A program made the position numbers and the translations under genes. Shown one piece after another: positions 26,272 to 35,223 of a DNA stretch of 43,380 bases (its first letter is position 1; every line of letters begins with the position of its first letter). The stretch is from Halarcobacter mediterraneus (GTDB lineage Bacteria; Campylobacterota; Campylobacteria; Campylobacterales; Arcobacteraceae), in assembly GCF_004116625.1 (NCBI RefSeq), contig NZ_NXIE01000008.1, positions 1 to 43,380 on the forward strand, in the 5' to 3' direction. The notes beneath the pieces were generated by a model. That model had not been told where the DNA came from and ran no database searches. It saw only the letters and a list, made by a program, of their open reading frames with translations.

Positions 26272-26295
26272 TAAAATCCTTTTATAAAATGTGAT

Positions 26296-26326
26296 TTTTC
26301 AAAGAAAGAGATTCTTTCTTTGAAAA
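26296..26326 (-). terminator. Hairpin between receptor and downstream iron genes
   Basis: A perfect 14-bp stem (26296-26309 with 26313-26326) with a 3-nt loop begins 3 bp after the receptor stop. It has no clear T run on the minus strand, so it may cause partial termination or protect the receptor mRNA end rather than stop all transcription. Confidence 0.6.
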
Positions 26327-26329
26327 TTA

Positions 26330-28414
26330 TTAAAATCTATAGCTAAGGGTTGCCATAACTGTTCTAGGATTTCCTACGTAAACTCTTGTTCCTCTTGCAT
26401 TACTAGACATAGCTCCATCAACATACTCTTCATCAGTAAGGTTTTGAATACTTAAATTAGCTCTCCAGTTTCCTTTTTTATATCCAAAAGTTGCATTATA
26501 AATAATCTCAGAATCAAATTTTATTGTATTTGCATCATCTGCATATCTACTTCCTAAATATCTAGCTCCACCACCAATATAAAAGTTTGGTAAACTAAAT
26601 GAAGACAGGTAATATGTTGTAAATATATTTGCTGTATGTTTTGGTATATTTCTTAAATCTAAATCATTATTATCTTTGTTTTTTGTACTTGTATATCCAT
26701 AAGAAGCTACAATAGACCAATTATCTGTAATTTGTCCAGAAAGATCAACTTCAAAACCTTTGCTCTCTTGTTCTCCACTAGCAATAGAAGCTTGACCTAA
26801 AGGATCATTAGGATCAGATAAAGCAATATTTACTTTTTCAATATTAAATAAGGCAGCAGTTAAACTAAAGTTGTCATCAAATAGTTTTTGTTTGATTCCA
26901 AGTTCATAACCTTTACCTTCTTCAGGGTCAAGAATATTGTCATCAATATCAGTAGCACTGTTAGGAGAGAAAGACTCAGAATAATTAGTATAAATTGAAG
27001 TTTGAGGTGTAATTTTATAAAGTAAACCAAAAGAAGGAGTTAAAGCATCACTTTTTTTACCATTTTGAGGTTTAGATTCACTATATCTTAATCCTGCATT
27101 TAAAATAAGATTTTCAGTTAAGTAGATATTATCTTGTAAAAATGCTCCCCATGATTTTACATATTGCTTTTCTCCTGACATATTCATTGCAGATGAATGA
27201 TCAGATATACTTGTAAGTGTCTCATAATTTGGATTTGATAAGTTTATTGTATATGGATTGCTAGGATCATAATACATATCTAGTTTTGAATAAGCTTTAT
27301 TATAATCAGTACCCAAACTAAGTTTGTTTTTTTTACCAAAAAGTTCAAACTCTTTATTTAAAGTATATTGTAAAGCATGTTCTGAAAACTCTTGTCTTTG
27401 GTAAGCATAAGCTCTTGTTACTATATTTGTATCAGAGTTATAAGACTGTGGCATATGTACATTACCATTGTCTCCTATATAGTCAATATATCTATATCTT
27501 AAATTTGAACTCCAAGAACTAAAAGTACTATCAAAATCAAACCCTATAATCTTTTGAGTCTTATTAAACTCTTCATCTGGATGTGAAATTGTGTTTTTTA
27601 ATGGAATATTTAAGTTTCCATATTTATCTGTGTATGTTCCAAAAGCAGAAGGTGTTGTTTCATCAGTATATTCTGCAAGAATAGTAAAAGTATTATTATC
27701 ATTTATATCATAAGAGATAGAAGGGGCTATAAATACTTTATCTGTATTTGTATTACTATTAGTCCATCCTTCATCATGTTTTAAAGTGGAAACTAATCTA
27801 AAATATAATGATTTATCTTCATTAAGACTTCCTCCTATATCTAGTTTTGGAGTATAAGCGTGATTTTCTGTTACTTCTAAAGCTATTTCAGAATGGAAAT
27901 CTTTTTGAGGTTTTTTTCTAACAAGATTTACAAGTCCCCCGGGACTTGACTCTCCATATTGTAAAGAGTTTGCTCCTTTTAAAACTTCTACAGCTTCTAA
28001 ATTATAAACTTCAGGATGTGCTATTTTATTAGTTACTTTCATTCCATCAAATAAGATAGGAACACTAGAAAACCCTCTCATCCCAATTTGAGTAGTTCTT
28101 CCATGACTATCACCTTGATAAGTTGTATTTGATGACATTTTTATAATATCTTCAATATTCTGAAACTGAGCATCTTGTATGAAATCTTCATTAAATACTT
28201 GAATTGCTTTTGCTGTATCTTCTATATCAATATTTGTTCTGTTTATTGATGGTTTTTCTTTACTTAAATAGTTTGATGATTCATTTCCTATAATTGTAAT
28301 TGAATCAAGTTCTTTTACATCTTTTTTTTCAACTTCACTTGCAAGTAAAGCACTACTTGCTATTAATAATGTTGATAGGGTAAATGAAATATGTTTTGAA
28401 AAAAATTTTTTCAT
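26330..28414 (-). CDS. TonB-dependent siderophore receptor
   Basis: A 694-residue outer-membrane receptor. The signal peptide ends near ALLAS; a plug domain (about 50-170) contains IGMRGFSSVPILFDG and the LEAVEVLKGANSLQYGESSPGGLVN signature of ferric-siderophore receptors; a 22-strand barrel follows and the C-terminus is ...YRF with terminal Phe. A stretch around residues 30-40 (DSITIIGNE) resembles a TonB box. A Fur-like palindrome lies 49 bp upstream of the ATG and an AraC/PchR-type regulator gene lies on the far side of it. The siderophore cannot be told from sequence. Confidence 0.92.
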   Translation of the reverse strand: MKKFFSKHISFTLSTLLIASSALLASEVEKKDVKELDSITIIGNESSNYLSKEKPSINRTNIDIEDTAKAIQVFNEDFIQDAQFQNIEDIIKMSSNTTYQGDSHGRTTQIGMRGFSSVPILFDGMKVTNKIAHPEVYNLEAVEVLKGANSLQYGESSPGGLVNLVRKKPQKDFHSEIALEVTENHAYTPKLDIGGSLNEDKSLYFRLVSTLKHDEGWTNSNTNTDKVFIAPSISYDINDNNTFTILAEYTDETTPSAFGTYTDKYGNLNIPLKNTISHPDEEFNKTQKIIGFDFDSTFSSWSSNLRYRYIDYIGDNGNVHMPQSYNSDTNIVTRAYAYQRQEFSEHALQYTLNKEFELFGKKNKLSLGTDYNKAYSKLDMYYDPSNPYTINLSNPNYETLTSISDHSSAMNMSGEKQYVKSWGAFLQDNIYLTENLILNAGLRYSESKPQNGKKSDALTPSFGLLYKITPQTSIYTNYSESFSPNSATDIDDNILDPEEGKGYELGIKQKLFDDNFSLTAALFNIEKVNIALSDPNDPLGQASIASGEQESKGFEVDLSGQITDNWSIVASYGYTSTKNKDNNDLDLRNIPKHTANIFTTYYLSSFSLPNFYIGGGARYLGSRYADDANTIKFDSEIIYNATFGYKKGNWRANLSIQNLTDEEYVDGAMSSNARGTRVYVGNPRTVMATLSYRF

Positions 28415-28462
28415 TTTCTTTGCTCCTTGTTTGTATAATAAAAAATAGAATAATATCAGTTA

Positions 28463-28477
28463 TGATAGTAGTTATCA
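28463..28477. promoter_or_regulatory. Fur-like palindrome upstream of the receptor
   Basis: TGATA-N5-TATCA is a perfect 5-5-5 inverted repeat (TGATAGTAGTTATCA on the plus strand) embedded in A/T-rich DNA, matching part of the Fur consensus. It is 49 bp upstream of the receptor start. Binding by Fur or by the AraC-type regulator is possible. Confidence 0.5.
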
Positions 28478-28526
28478 ATAAATAAAAGTCAAGAAAGGGA
28501 AAAAAATATATAAAGAAGGGAAAATT

Positions 28527-29495
28527 TTAAATAAATTGTTTTTTATATTTGCTTGGAGAAATACCAAAATGATTTTGAAATAGTTTACTGAAATTTCCTG
28601 TATGTTTATAGCCTACTTTTAATGCTATTTCTTTAACACTTCCATCATTTTCTAATAATTGTTTTGCAATTTGTAAACGTTGTTTTTGAAGCATTTCATA
28701 GACGGTAATTCCAAAATATTCTTTAAAATCTTTTTTTAGATAACACTCATTTATAGCTGATCTATAAGCAATTTCTTTTATTGAAAGGTTTTTATTATAT
28801 TCTTGAATGATTATCTCTTTGGCCCTTTCTAAAGAGGAAATTCTTGTTTTGTCATAATTCAAAAAGTTTGAAGTCCTTAAACTTTTTGATACTTTTTCAA
28901 TTGTGTAATGAACTAATTCATTTGCTTTTGATTCTAAAAAGAAGTTTTTTGATAAATCTTTAAATGAATTATCTTCTTTAAAAGTATTTATAATTTCTAT
29001 TTGATTTATATCAATCTCTCCATCTTGAAAGATACAATAGCCATTTTCTTTGACTTGTTTCATAAATTCATTTATATTTTTTATTGGATGGTTCAATTTT
29101 AAGAAAAGCTCTTCTTTTAAACCAATACTTAAAGTATTATATTGTTTATCTTTTTCTAAAAAAACATCTGCCGAAAATTTATTAGATAATACTCCTATTA
29201 AAAAACTATTATTTTTTAAAGAGAAAGTTTTTTTGTCTTCATATATAAAAGAAAGTTCTTCTCCTAGATTAAAGATAAAACTTGTTCCTGCAATATTACT
29301 TTCTTCTGTTAAAATAAGATTTTGTTTTGGAATGAAACTACGAACAAAAATAGCAAGACCGTTTCCTATATCATATTTTATAGCTATACCACTTCCAAAA
29401 GAATTATTAATTGTTCCAATAAAAACTATTCTAGAAAAAGGGTGTTCAATTTTTCTATCAAGTTCTATAAATTCTTTATAAGTGATTTTTTTCAT
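28527..29495 (-). CDS. AraC/PchR-type transcriptional regulator
   Basis: A 322-residue regulator with an N-terminal ligand-sensing region and a C-terminal double helix-turn-helix of the AraC family (about 225-320: LSIKEIAYRSAINECYLKKDFKEYFG and SVKEIALKVGYKHTGNFSKLF). Proteins of this form next to siderophore receptors act as ferric-siderophore-responsive activators (PchR type). The gene ends 112 bp before the receptor start and points to it. Its start overlaps the preceding gene of the MoxR operon by ATGA and has no obvious ribosome-binding site, so its translation may depend on that operon. Confidence 0.85.
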   Translation of the reverse strand: MKKITYKEFIELDRKIEHPFSRIVFIGTINNSFGSGIAIKYDIGNGLAIFVRSFIPKQNLILTEESNIAGTSFIFNLGEELSFIYEDKKTFSLKNNSFLIGVLSNKFSADVFLEKDKQYNTLSIGLKEELFLKLNHPIKNINEFMKQVKENGYCIFQDGEIDINQIEIINTFKEDNSFKDLSKNFFLESKANELVHYTIEKVSKSLRTSNFLNYDKTRISSLERAKEIIIQEYNKNLSIKEIAYRSAINECYLKKDFKEYFGITVYEMLQKQRLQIAKQLLENDGSVKEIALKVGYKHTGNFSKLFQNHFGISPSKYKKQFI

Positions 29496-30307
29496 TGTTT
29501 ATTATTGTTAGGAGTATAAAAGCCTTTAATTATAACGCCTTTATTTGTTTTAGCAGAAGTAACATAGTAATTTGTCGGTGTTACAACTACATATTTATCC
29601 AAGTTTTTTCTGATAAATGAAGAAACTTCAATAACTCTTTGTCTTGAAATACCTCTTAGTAGATATTCTTGAACTCTTTTCTTTATTGCTTCATTTTGAT
29701 TTTTTATGTCATTTTGTATTTTATTAAATAAAACATTATCATCATTTGCAACAACTGCAATTACTTCAACTCTAGTAAAGTCTGTATTCTTTTTTATGAA
29801 ATTTGTAATTTTGTTTTTACATTCTTGACTTATAATAGAACTATCTGCTTTAAAATCATAGCATTTTAAAGAACGAGTTTTCTGGGTATAATAATATTTT
29901 CTAAAGTTTTTATTATCTAAATCAACAATTTTTGTTTCAACTTCTTTTACTATTTCTTGTTTTATTACCTCTATTTCTTTTGGTTTTATTATTTCTTTTA
30001 CTATTACTTCAGGTTCTTGTTTTGTTTCTTTATAAACAATTTTTACTGAATTTTCATTATACATAATCAAATAAATAACTAAGGCAGCTAAAACAATGAT
30101 GATAAAACATAAAGCATAGATTAAATAGTTTGTAAATCTTAAGTCATTTGTATTCTTTATTTTAATATCTTTAGGGTTTTTAATTTCAGAAGATTTAGTT
30201 TTTTTATTGTCGCTAGGAGATTCTTTTTTTAATTTTTTTTGTATCTCTTCTTGTGTTAATGTTTCTCTTAATGCTTCTTTTAGTTTTTCTGTTTTATCTG
30301 TTTGCAA
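29492..30307 (-). CDS. Membrane protein with coiled linker and OmpA-like periplasmic tail
   Basis: A 271-residue protein. It has a lysine-rich cytoplasmic N-terminus (about 1-60), one membrane helix (about 62-84), a long stretch of alternating E/K/V/I residues (about 90-130) and a C-terminal domain. The segment from VEVIAVV to EAIKKRVQEYLLRGISRQRVIEV resembles the end of an OmpA/MotB domain, though the peptidoglycan-binding Asp/Arg residues are not obvious. It follows the vWA gene by 8 bp and is coupled to the AraC gene. No family is assigned with certainty. Confidence 0.65.
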   Translation of the reverse strand: MQTDKTEKLKEALRETLTQEEIQKKLKKESPSDNKKTKSSEIKNPKDIKIKNTNDLRFTNYLIYALCFIIIVLAALVIYLIMYNENSVKIVYKETKQEPEVIVKEIIKPKEIEVIKQEIVKEVETKIVDLDNKNFRKYYYTQKTRSLKCYDFKADSSIISQECKNKITNFIKKNTDFTRVEVIAVVANDDNVLFNKIQNDIKNQNEAIKKRVQEYLLRGISRQRVIEVSSFIRKNLDKYVVVTPTNYYVTSAKTNKGVIIKGFYTPNNNKQ

Positions 30308-30315
30308 AATTGACC

Positions 30316-31230
30316 TTATTCCTTATTTTTTAAATAAATTAAAATGATGAGTAGTATAATAGCTAAAAATAGTGGATAGAAAAATAAATAATTTTTTAAA
30401 GTAATTTTATTATTGTCTATTTTACTTTTTTCAAGTTTATCAATTTCTTGATAAATTGAGCTAAGTTCTTGTTTTGAATTTGCAAAAAAAGCTTTTCCTA
30501 AAGTTTCTTGAGCAATTTTATTTAGCATTATTTTATTTGAGTTTCCTATTCCTATAGTATAGACTTTTATTGAGTGTTTTTTTAACATTTTTATGGCAAC
30601 TTGGAATGGAATGGTACTAGCATTATCAGCTCCATCACTTAATATAACCATCACTTTTGATTTTGCCTTTGAATTTTTTAAGATTTTACTTGCAGAAACT
30701 AAAGAGTCAATTAAAGCAGTTTTATCTCCTACTATTCCAATATCTAAATAATCAATGATTTCTAATTGGGCATTTTTATCAAAGCTCAATGGTGTTGCCA
30801 TCATAACTGAAGTTCCAAAAACAATAACTGAAATATTATCATTTACTCTTTTAGGTATGAAATCTTTTACAATATCTTTTACTACTTTAAATCTTGTTTC
30901 TTCAGGTTTAAGTTGATTAAAGCCAAACTCTTTCATAGACCCACTTGTATCAAGACTTAATACAATATCTATTCCTTCATTTTTTATTATTTGTGTATTT
31001 AGATTTTTATATGGAGAAGCAAGTGCCAAAATAGAACAAATAATTACTAAATATTTTAAAAGAGAATGTATCATATTTATTTTTTCTTGACTTTTATTAA
31101 ATATATTTAAGTGAGGAATTAAATATGTTGGAGTTTTTGCTTTACAGTATATTGAACATAAAATAAAAACAATAATTAGTAATAGTAAATATGGGTATTC
31201 AAACTGTATTGAAAAAAGATTATTAAACAT
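30316..31230 (-). CDS. von Willebrand factor A membrane protein (BatA-like)
   Basis: A 304-residue inner-membrane protein with two N-terminal helices, a vWA domain with the MIDAS motif DTSGS at 94-98 plus LSDGADN, and a C-terminal helix. It belongs to the MoxR-DUF58-BatA module, in which an AAA+ chaperone and vWA proteins cooperate in envelope or stress functions. I start at 31230 (MFNNLFSIQF) because it overlaps the preceding stop by 8 bp as in a coupled pair; an upstream ATG at 31254 is possible. Confidence 0.85.
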   Translation of the reverse strand: MFNNLFSIQFEYPYLLLLIIVFILCSIYCKAKTPTYLIPHLNIFNKSQEKINMIHSLLKYLVIICSILALASPYKNLNTQIIKNEGIDIVLSLDTSGSMKEFGFNQLKPEETRFKVVKDIVKDFIPKRVNDNISVIVFGTSVMMATPLSFDKNAQLEIIDYLDIGIVGDKTALIDSLVSASKILKNSKAKSKVMVILSDGADNASTIPFQVAIKMLKKHSIKVYTIGIGNSNKIMLNKIAQETLGKAFFANSKQELSSIYQEIDKLEKSKIDNNKITLKNYLFFYPLFLAIILLIILIYLKNKE

Positions 31231-31609
31231 CAATATTATCCATAAACCTTCCATATAAGATTTTTATTTCATCATCAAATTGTTCTACATTTTTTTTATA
31301 TTTATATCTTTCTAAGGCTTCTAACAGTTCTTCCATAAGTTTTTTTTCTCTAAGTGATTGGGCAAGAAGTCTAGAGTACCTTGTAATTTTATAGGCACTT
31401 TGTTTTGTATTTGAAAAATCTATTTCTTTTAAATTTTTATAATACTCTTTCCTATAGTTTTTCTTTCTGTTTTTTATTAATTTATATACTAAATAAATAA
31501 ATGCTAAGAAAAGTAAAGAAGCTAAAATCCATAATAACATATAAAGACAAATAGAAAAGTCTGGAATTTCAACTAAGCCTTTTATGTCATGTATTTTTAA
31601 ATCTTGCAT
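31223..31609 (-). CDS. Small membrane protein of the MoxR operon (DUF4381-like)
   Basis: A 128-residue protein with one membrane helix (about 22-45) preceded by a short periplasmic start (GLVEIPDFSICLYML) and followed by a basic, helical cytoplasmic domain with YRKEYYKNLKEI and YKITRYSRLLAQ. Position between DUF58 and BatA-like genes and overall form match DUF4381 proteins. It overlaps both neighbours. Confidence 0.7.
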   Translation of the reverse strand: MQDLKIHDIKGLVEIPDFSICLYMLLWILASLLFLAFIYLVYKLIKNRKKNYRKEYYKNLKEIDFSNTKQSAYKITRYSRLLAQSLREKKLMEELLEALERYKYKKNVEQFDDEIKILYGRFMDNIDV

Positions 31610-32442
31610 TATTTCATTAACCTTAAAAGTTTAGGTAAAGGATTTTCATGAGTATATATTTTCACAAATTTAATTGCACATTTTTGTAAATGCTCATAAA
31701 GTAGGTGGTCATTCTCTTTTACATTTTTTTTGTACTCTTTTATTAAATTATTATTTATATTCCCTTCAAAACTTAAGTTTGAAGAAGGATCAACTAAGTT
31801 TACATTTCCTAAAACAGTTGGTTCTTCTTCAAATTTATCTCTTACTATTATAATAATAATTTCATGTTTTTTATTTAATACTCTTAAATCTAAATTTTTA
31901 ATTTCAAAAAAATCTCCTACTAAAAATAGGGTTGATTTTTTTTTGATTTTTAAAAACATTTCATCAATTATCTTTGGATAAAGTACTTTTTTATTTAATA
32001 CTTTATAGTTATAAATTTCTTCACTCATTTTATGAATAGAAAAATCTCTTTTTGATTTTTTTGTGCATAATTGCAAAGATTCATTTGCTATAAAAGAAAT
32101 AAAAGGATCACCTTGTTTTATACAAGAGAAGCCTAGTATAGCGCAGATTTCAGTGATTAACTCTTGCTTGAATTTTTTTGTTCCAAAATATACTGAACCA
32201 TTTAAAATAGGTATTATTGCTATATTTAGTTCCCTTTGAGCATGAAATACTTTTACATAAGGTTTTTTTAGTTTTGCACTTATTACCCAATCGATATTTT
32301 TCACGTCATCTGGATATTCATACTCTTTTAACTCTAAAAAATCATAACCTTCTCCTTTTAATAAAGAAGAATTATTACCAATATTTTCAGAGAAAACACC
32401 TCTTTTGGTTTTTATTAATATTTTTTTTAAATTAATATTCAT
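31609..32442 (-). CDS. DUF58 domain protein
   Basis: A 277-residue protein with the DUF58 core: GEGYDFLELKEYEYPDDVKNIDW followed by SAKLKKPYVKVFHAQRELNIAI. The Asp of the usual metal site after this stretch is replaced (IPILNGSVYFG), so its vWA-like fold may not bind metal. DUF58 proteins are partners of MoxR ATPases and BatA proteins. It overlaps both flanking genes by one base. Confidence 0.85.
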   Translation of the reverse strand: MNINLKKILIKTKRGVFSENIGNNSSLLKGEGYDFLELKEYEYPDDVKNIDWVISAKLKKPYVKVFHAQRELNIAIIPILNGSVYFGTKKFKQELITEICAILGFSCIKQGDPFISFIANESLQLCTKKSKRDFSIHKMSEEIYNYKVLNKKVLYPKIIDEMFLKIKKKSTLFLVGDFFEIKNLDLRVLNKKHEIIIIIVRDKFEEEPTVLGNVNLVDPSSNLSFEGNINNNLIKEYKKNVKENDHLLYEHLQKCAIKFVKIYTHENPLPKLLRLMK

Positions 32443-33395
32443 TAAGGTACTTGAATTACTTCCATGATTTTTTGAATTATTTCATCTGTTGTCTTTTGCA
32501 TTGCTTCTGCTTCATAAGATAGAATAATTCTATGTCTTAATACATTTTTTATTATTAAAGCAATATCAAGTGGACTTACATAATCATTTCCTCTAATAAA
32601 GGCCATAGCTTTTACTGCTTTAAACATATCAATCGTAGCTCTTGGGCTTGCTCCAAATTGAATATAGTCTGCAATCTCTTCTAAGCCATACTCTTTTGGT
32701 TCTCTTGTAGCACAAATTATATCTACAATATATCTTTGCAATTCTTCATCAATATGAATACTCTCAACTTCTTTTCTTAAGTCTTCTAAGCTTTGTTTAT
32801 TTATCACTTTATTAACATCTTCTTTTTTACTTGAAGTAACTTTTTTTGCTATTTGAAACTCTTCTTCTTTTGTGTTATATCCAACTACTATTTTAAACAT
32901 AAATCTATCAAGTTGGGCTTCAGGAAGTGTATAAGCACCTTCTTGTTCTATAGGATTTTGTGTTGCAAGTACTAAAAAAGGAGAATCAACTTTAAAGCTA
33001 TCTTCTGCAATAGTTACTTGTCTTTCTTGCATAACTTCAAGTAAAGCTGATTGAACTTTTGCAGGAGCTCTGTTTATTTCATCTGCAAGTAAAAGATTAG
33101 TAAATATAGGACCTTTTTTTATTTTAAATTCACTTGTTTTCATATCATAAATTTGTGCACCAATGATATCACTAGGAAGTAAATCGGGAGTAAATTGCAC
33201 CCTTTTAAATTTTAAATCAATTACATCTGCAACTGTTTTTACAGTTGTGGTTTTTGCAAGTCCTGGTACACCTTCTAGAAGAATATGACCATTTGTTAAT
33301 AGCCCTATTAAAATTGAATTGACCATATCTTCTTGACCAACAATTATTTTTGAAATCTCTGCTTTAATTTCTTCTATTATTTTATTATTTGTCAT
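32442..33395 (-). CDS. MoxR-family AAA+ ATPase
   Basis: A 317-residue ATPase. It has Walker A GVPGLAKTT at 42-50, Walker B LLADEINRAPAKVQSALLEVMQE, sensor 1 ATQNPIEQEGAYTLPEAQLDRFMF, and a C-terminal lid with GASPRATIDM. MoxR proteins act as chaperones for vWA-domain partners, here encoded by the next genes. It is the first gene of a six-gene operon that ends in the AraC-type regulator. A TAAAAT at 33433-33438 on the minus strand is a possible -10. Confidence 0.92.
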   Translation of the reverse strand: MTNNKIIEEIKAEISKIIVGQEDMVNSILIGLLTNGHILLEGVPGLAKTTTVKTVADVIDLKFKRVQFTPDLLPSDIIGAQIYDMKTSEFKIKKGPIFTNLLLADEINRAPAKVQSALLEVMQERQVTIAEDSFKVDSPFLVLATQNPIEQEGAYTLPEAQLDRFMFKIVVGYNTKEEEFQIAKKVTSSKKEDVNKVINKQSLEDLRKEVESIHIDEELQRYIVDIICATREPKEYGLEEIADYIQFGASPRATIDMFKAVKAMAFIRGNDYVSPLDIALIIKNVLRHRIILSYEAEAMQKTTDEIIQKIMEVIQVP

Positions 33396-33510
33396 TTATT
33401 TATTCTTTGCTTATTTAGATTAAGTTCTTCGTATTTTATCAAAAGATATTTTCTATTAACTTAAGGAGAAGATACAATTATTTCAAGTAATATTTTTATT
33501 TTTCTCTTGA

Positions 33511-34209
33511 AAGTTTATTTCAAAATTTGACCCTCCTTTAGGTGAGACAATGATGCTTGTATATGGAGTTACTTCAAATGCAACTACACCAGAAGCACAA
33601 ACAGGTCATAACTATGAAATAGATTTTGATTATAGCTTATTAGATATGTTAAATGCAGATAATGCAATATTTGGATTTACAGCATATAAATACAATGTAG
33701 ACAACTATATGCATCCAACTAAAAACCTAACTTTAAATAACCAAAGTGATATGGATATTTGGGGAGTTGAGTCTGTATTTAGATATCAGAAAGATGAATT
33801 ATCATTTAGTTTAAGTCATACTTATACAGATGGTGAAGTAAAAGATTTATCATCAGGAGATACATATGATCACTTTACTTCAAATATTCATATCTTTAAA
33901 ACAGATATAGATTATCAACTAAATGATAGACTTTACTTTAACTATAATGCTGAATTTGTCCCTAGTAATAAAATACAAAATTCTTGGCAAACAGAAGAAG
34001 CAAATAGAGCAGGTTATGCAGTTCATAATATTTCAACTACATATTCTCCTGTAAGTTTATCAGGTGCAAAAATTCTTTTTGGAATAGACAATCTTTTTGA
34101 TAAAAAATATCAAAGACATACTTCATTTGGTGCATATTGGGGAGATACTGATAGTGGTTCTTATGAAGTAGGAAGAAACTTCAAAGTTAAACTTTCTTAC
34201 AAATTCTAA
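33511..34209 (+). pseudogene. C-terminal remnant of a TonB-dependent receptor
   Basis: An open stretch of about 230 codons encodes only the last third of an outer-membrane receptor: barrel strands, the FGIDNLFDKKYQRHTSFGAYWG motif and a terminal ...LSYKF. Signal peptide, plug and most of the barrel are missing. Barrel-like sequence already begins upstream of the first ATG (33550), from FDPPLGET after a TGA at 33508, showing that the ATG is internal to an older reading frame. It is unlike the intact receptor at 26330-28414 in detail, so it derives from another gene. The frame is still open, so the truncation may be recent. Confidence 0.8.
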
Positions 34210-34283
34210 AATAAAAATAAAGTCAGTTTAAAGTCGAAAGAAAAATGAAATATTAATTAAAGCTTAATTAAAGTATTTTTAGC

Positions 34284-34289
34284 TAAAAT
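34284..34289 (+). promoter_or_regulatory. -10 box of rpsB-tsf
   Basis: TAAAAT within TTTTTAGCTAAAATCACG, with an A/T-rich upstream stretch and no clear -35. The start near 34296 would give a leader of about 115 nt. Confidence 0.45.
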
Positions 34290-34318
34290 CACGATTCTAT
34301 TTTAAATAGAAAGTCACA

Positions 34319-34387
34319 TGTGTCAATCCTGGTATGGGTTGTGACAAGTTGCAAACTTGCCATTAAGGGACACAGAGGCTAAACCCT
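34319..34387 (+). ncRNA. Structured rpsB leader (candidate ribosomal-protein autoregulatory RNA)
   Basis: The leader is G/C-richer than its surroundings. It offers a closing pairing TGTGTC (34319-34324) with GACACA (34369-34374), a hairpin CAAGTT-GCA-AACTTG (34345-34359), a possible competing hairpin TGTCA (34321-34325) with TGACA (34342-34346), and a pseudoknot GGGTT (34336-34340) with AACCC (34382-34386) just before the ribosome-binding site. Such structures upstream of rpsB are often feedback targets of S2. Pairing was judged by eye only. Confidence 0.5.
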
Positions 34388-34411
34388 AAAAAATTAAAAC
34401 AAGGAAAAAAC

Positions 34412-35221
34412 ATGGTTACAATGAAAGACCTATTAGAATGTGGTGTACACTTCGGACACCAAACAAGAAGATGGAATCCAAAGATGAAAAAATACATTTT
34501 TGGTGTTAGAAAAAATATTTATATTATTGACTTACAAAAAACATTAAGATATTTCAGATATACATACAATGTAGTTAGAGATGCAGCAGCAGAAGGTCAA
34601 ACAATGATTTTTGTTGGTACTAAAAAACAAGCTAGTCAAGCTGTTAAAGATGCGGCTATCAAATGTGGAATGCCTTATGTAAACCACAGATGGTTAGGTG
34701 GAATGTTAACTAACTACGGAACAATTAAAAAATCAATTAGAAAATTAGAAGTTATTAAAAAAATGAGAGAAGAAGGTCAATTAGATCTTTTAACTAAAAA
34801 AGAAGCTTTAATGCTTACAAGAAAAGAAGAGAAGTTAGAATTATACCTTGGTGGTATTAAAGAAATGAATAAACTTCCTGATTTAATGTTTGTATTAGAT
34901 GCAGTAAAAGAAAAAATTGCTATTAAAGAAGCAAGAAGATTAGGAATCAAAGTAGTAGCACCATTAGATACTAACTGCGATCCAGATGTTGTTGATTATC
35001 CAATCCCTGGAAATGATGATGCAATTAGATCAATTCAACTATTTTGTAATGAAATGGCTGAAGCTATGAATGAAGGAAAAGCTGCATTAGCTGAAGAAGA
35101 AGGTACAGAAGTTGAAGAAGCACCAGTATCTGAAGATGAAGCTAAAGAAGTTGTTGCAGAAGCTGTAGCTGAGGGTGAAGCTGAAGCAGTTGAAACTGAA
35201 GAAAAAACAGAGGAAGCATAA
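34412..35221 (+). CDS. rpsB: 30S ribosomal protein S2
   Basis: A 269-residue S2 protein. Markers are [37 protein letters not shown] and [15 protein letters not shown], and a final [11 protein letters not shown]. The C-terminus carries an acidic, Glu/Ala-rich extension of about 40 residues. AAGGA precedes the start. It is followed after 2 bp by tsf, the standard pairing. Confidence 0.98.
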   Translation: MVTMKDLLECGVHFGHQTRRWNPKMKKYIFGVRKNIYIIDLQKTLRYFRYTYNVVRDAAAEGQTMIFVGTKKQASQAVKDAAIKCGMPYVNHRWLGGMLTNYGTIKKSIRKLEVIKKMREEGQLDLLTKKEALMLTRKEEKLELYLGGIKEMNKLPDLMFVLDAVKEKIAIKEARRLGIKVVAPLDTNCDPDVVDYPIPGNDDAIRSIQLFCNEMAEAMNEGKAALAEEEGTEVEEAPVSEDEAKEVVAEAVAEGEAEAVETEEKTEEA

Positions 35222-35223
35222 AA

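Noticed and set aside
29050-29481. 143-codon plus-strand ORF opposite the AraC gene
   Set aside because: Low-complexity Phe/Ser/Leu-rich translation of the antisense strand of a clear regulator gene.
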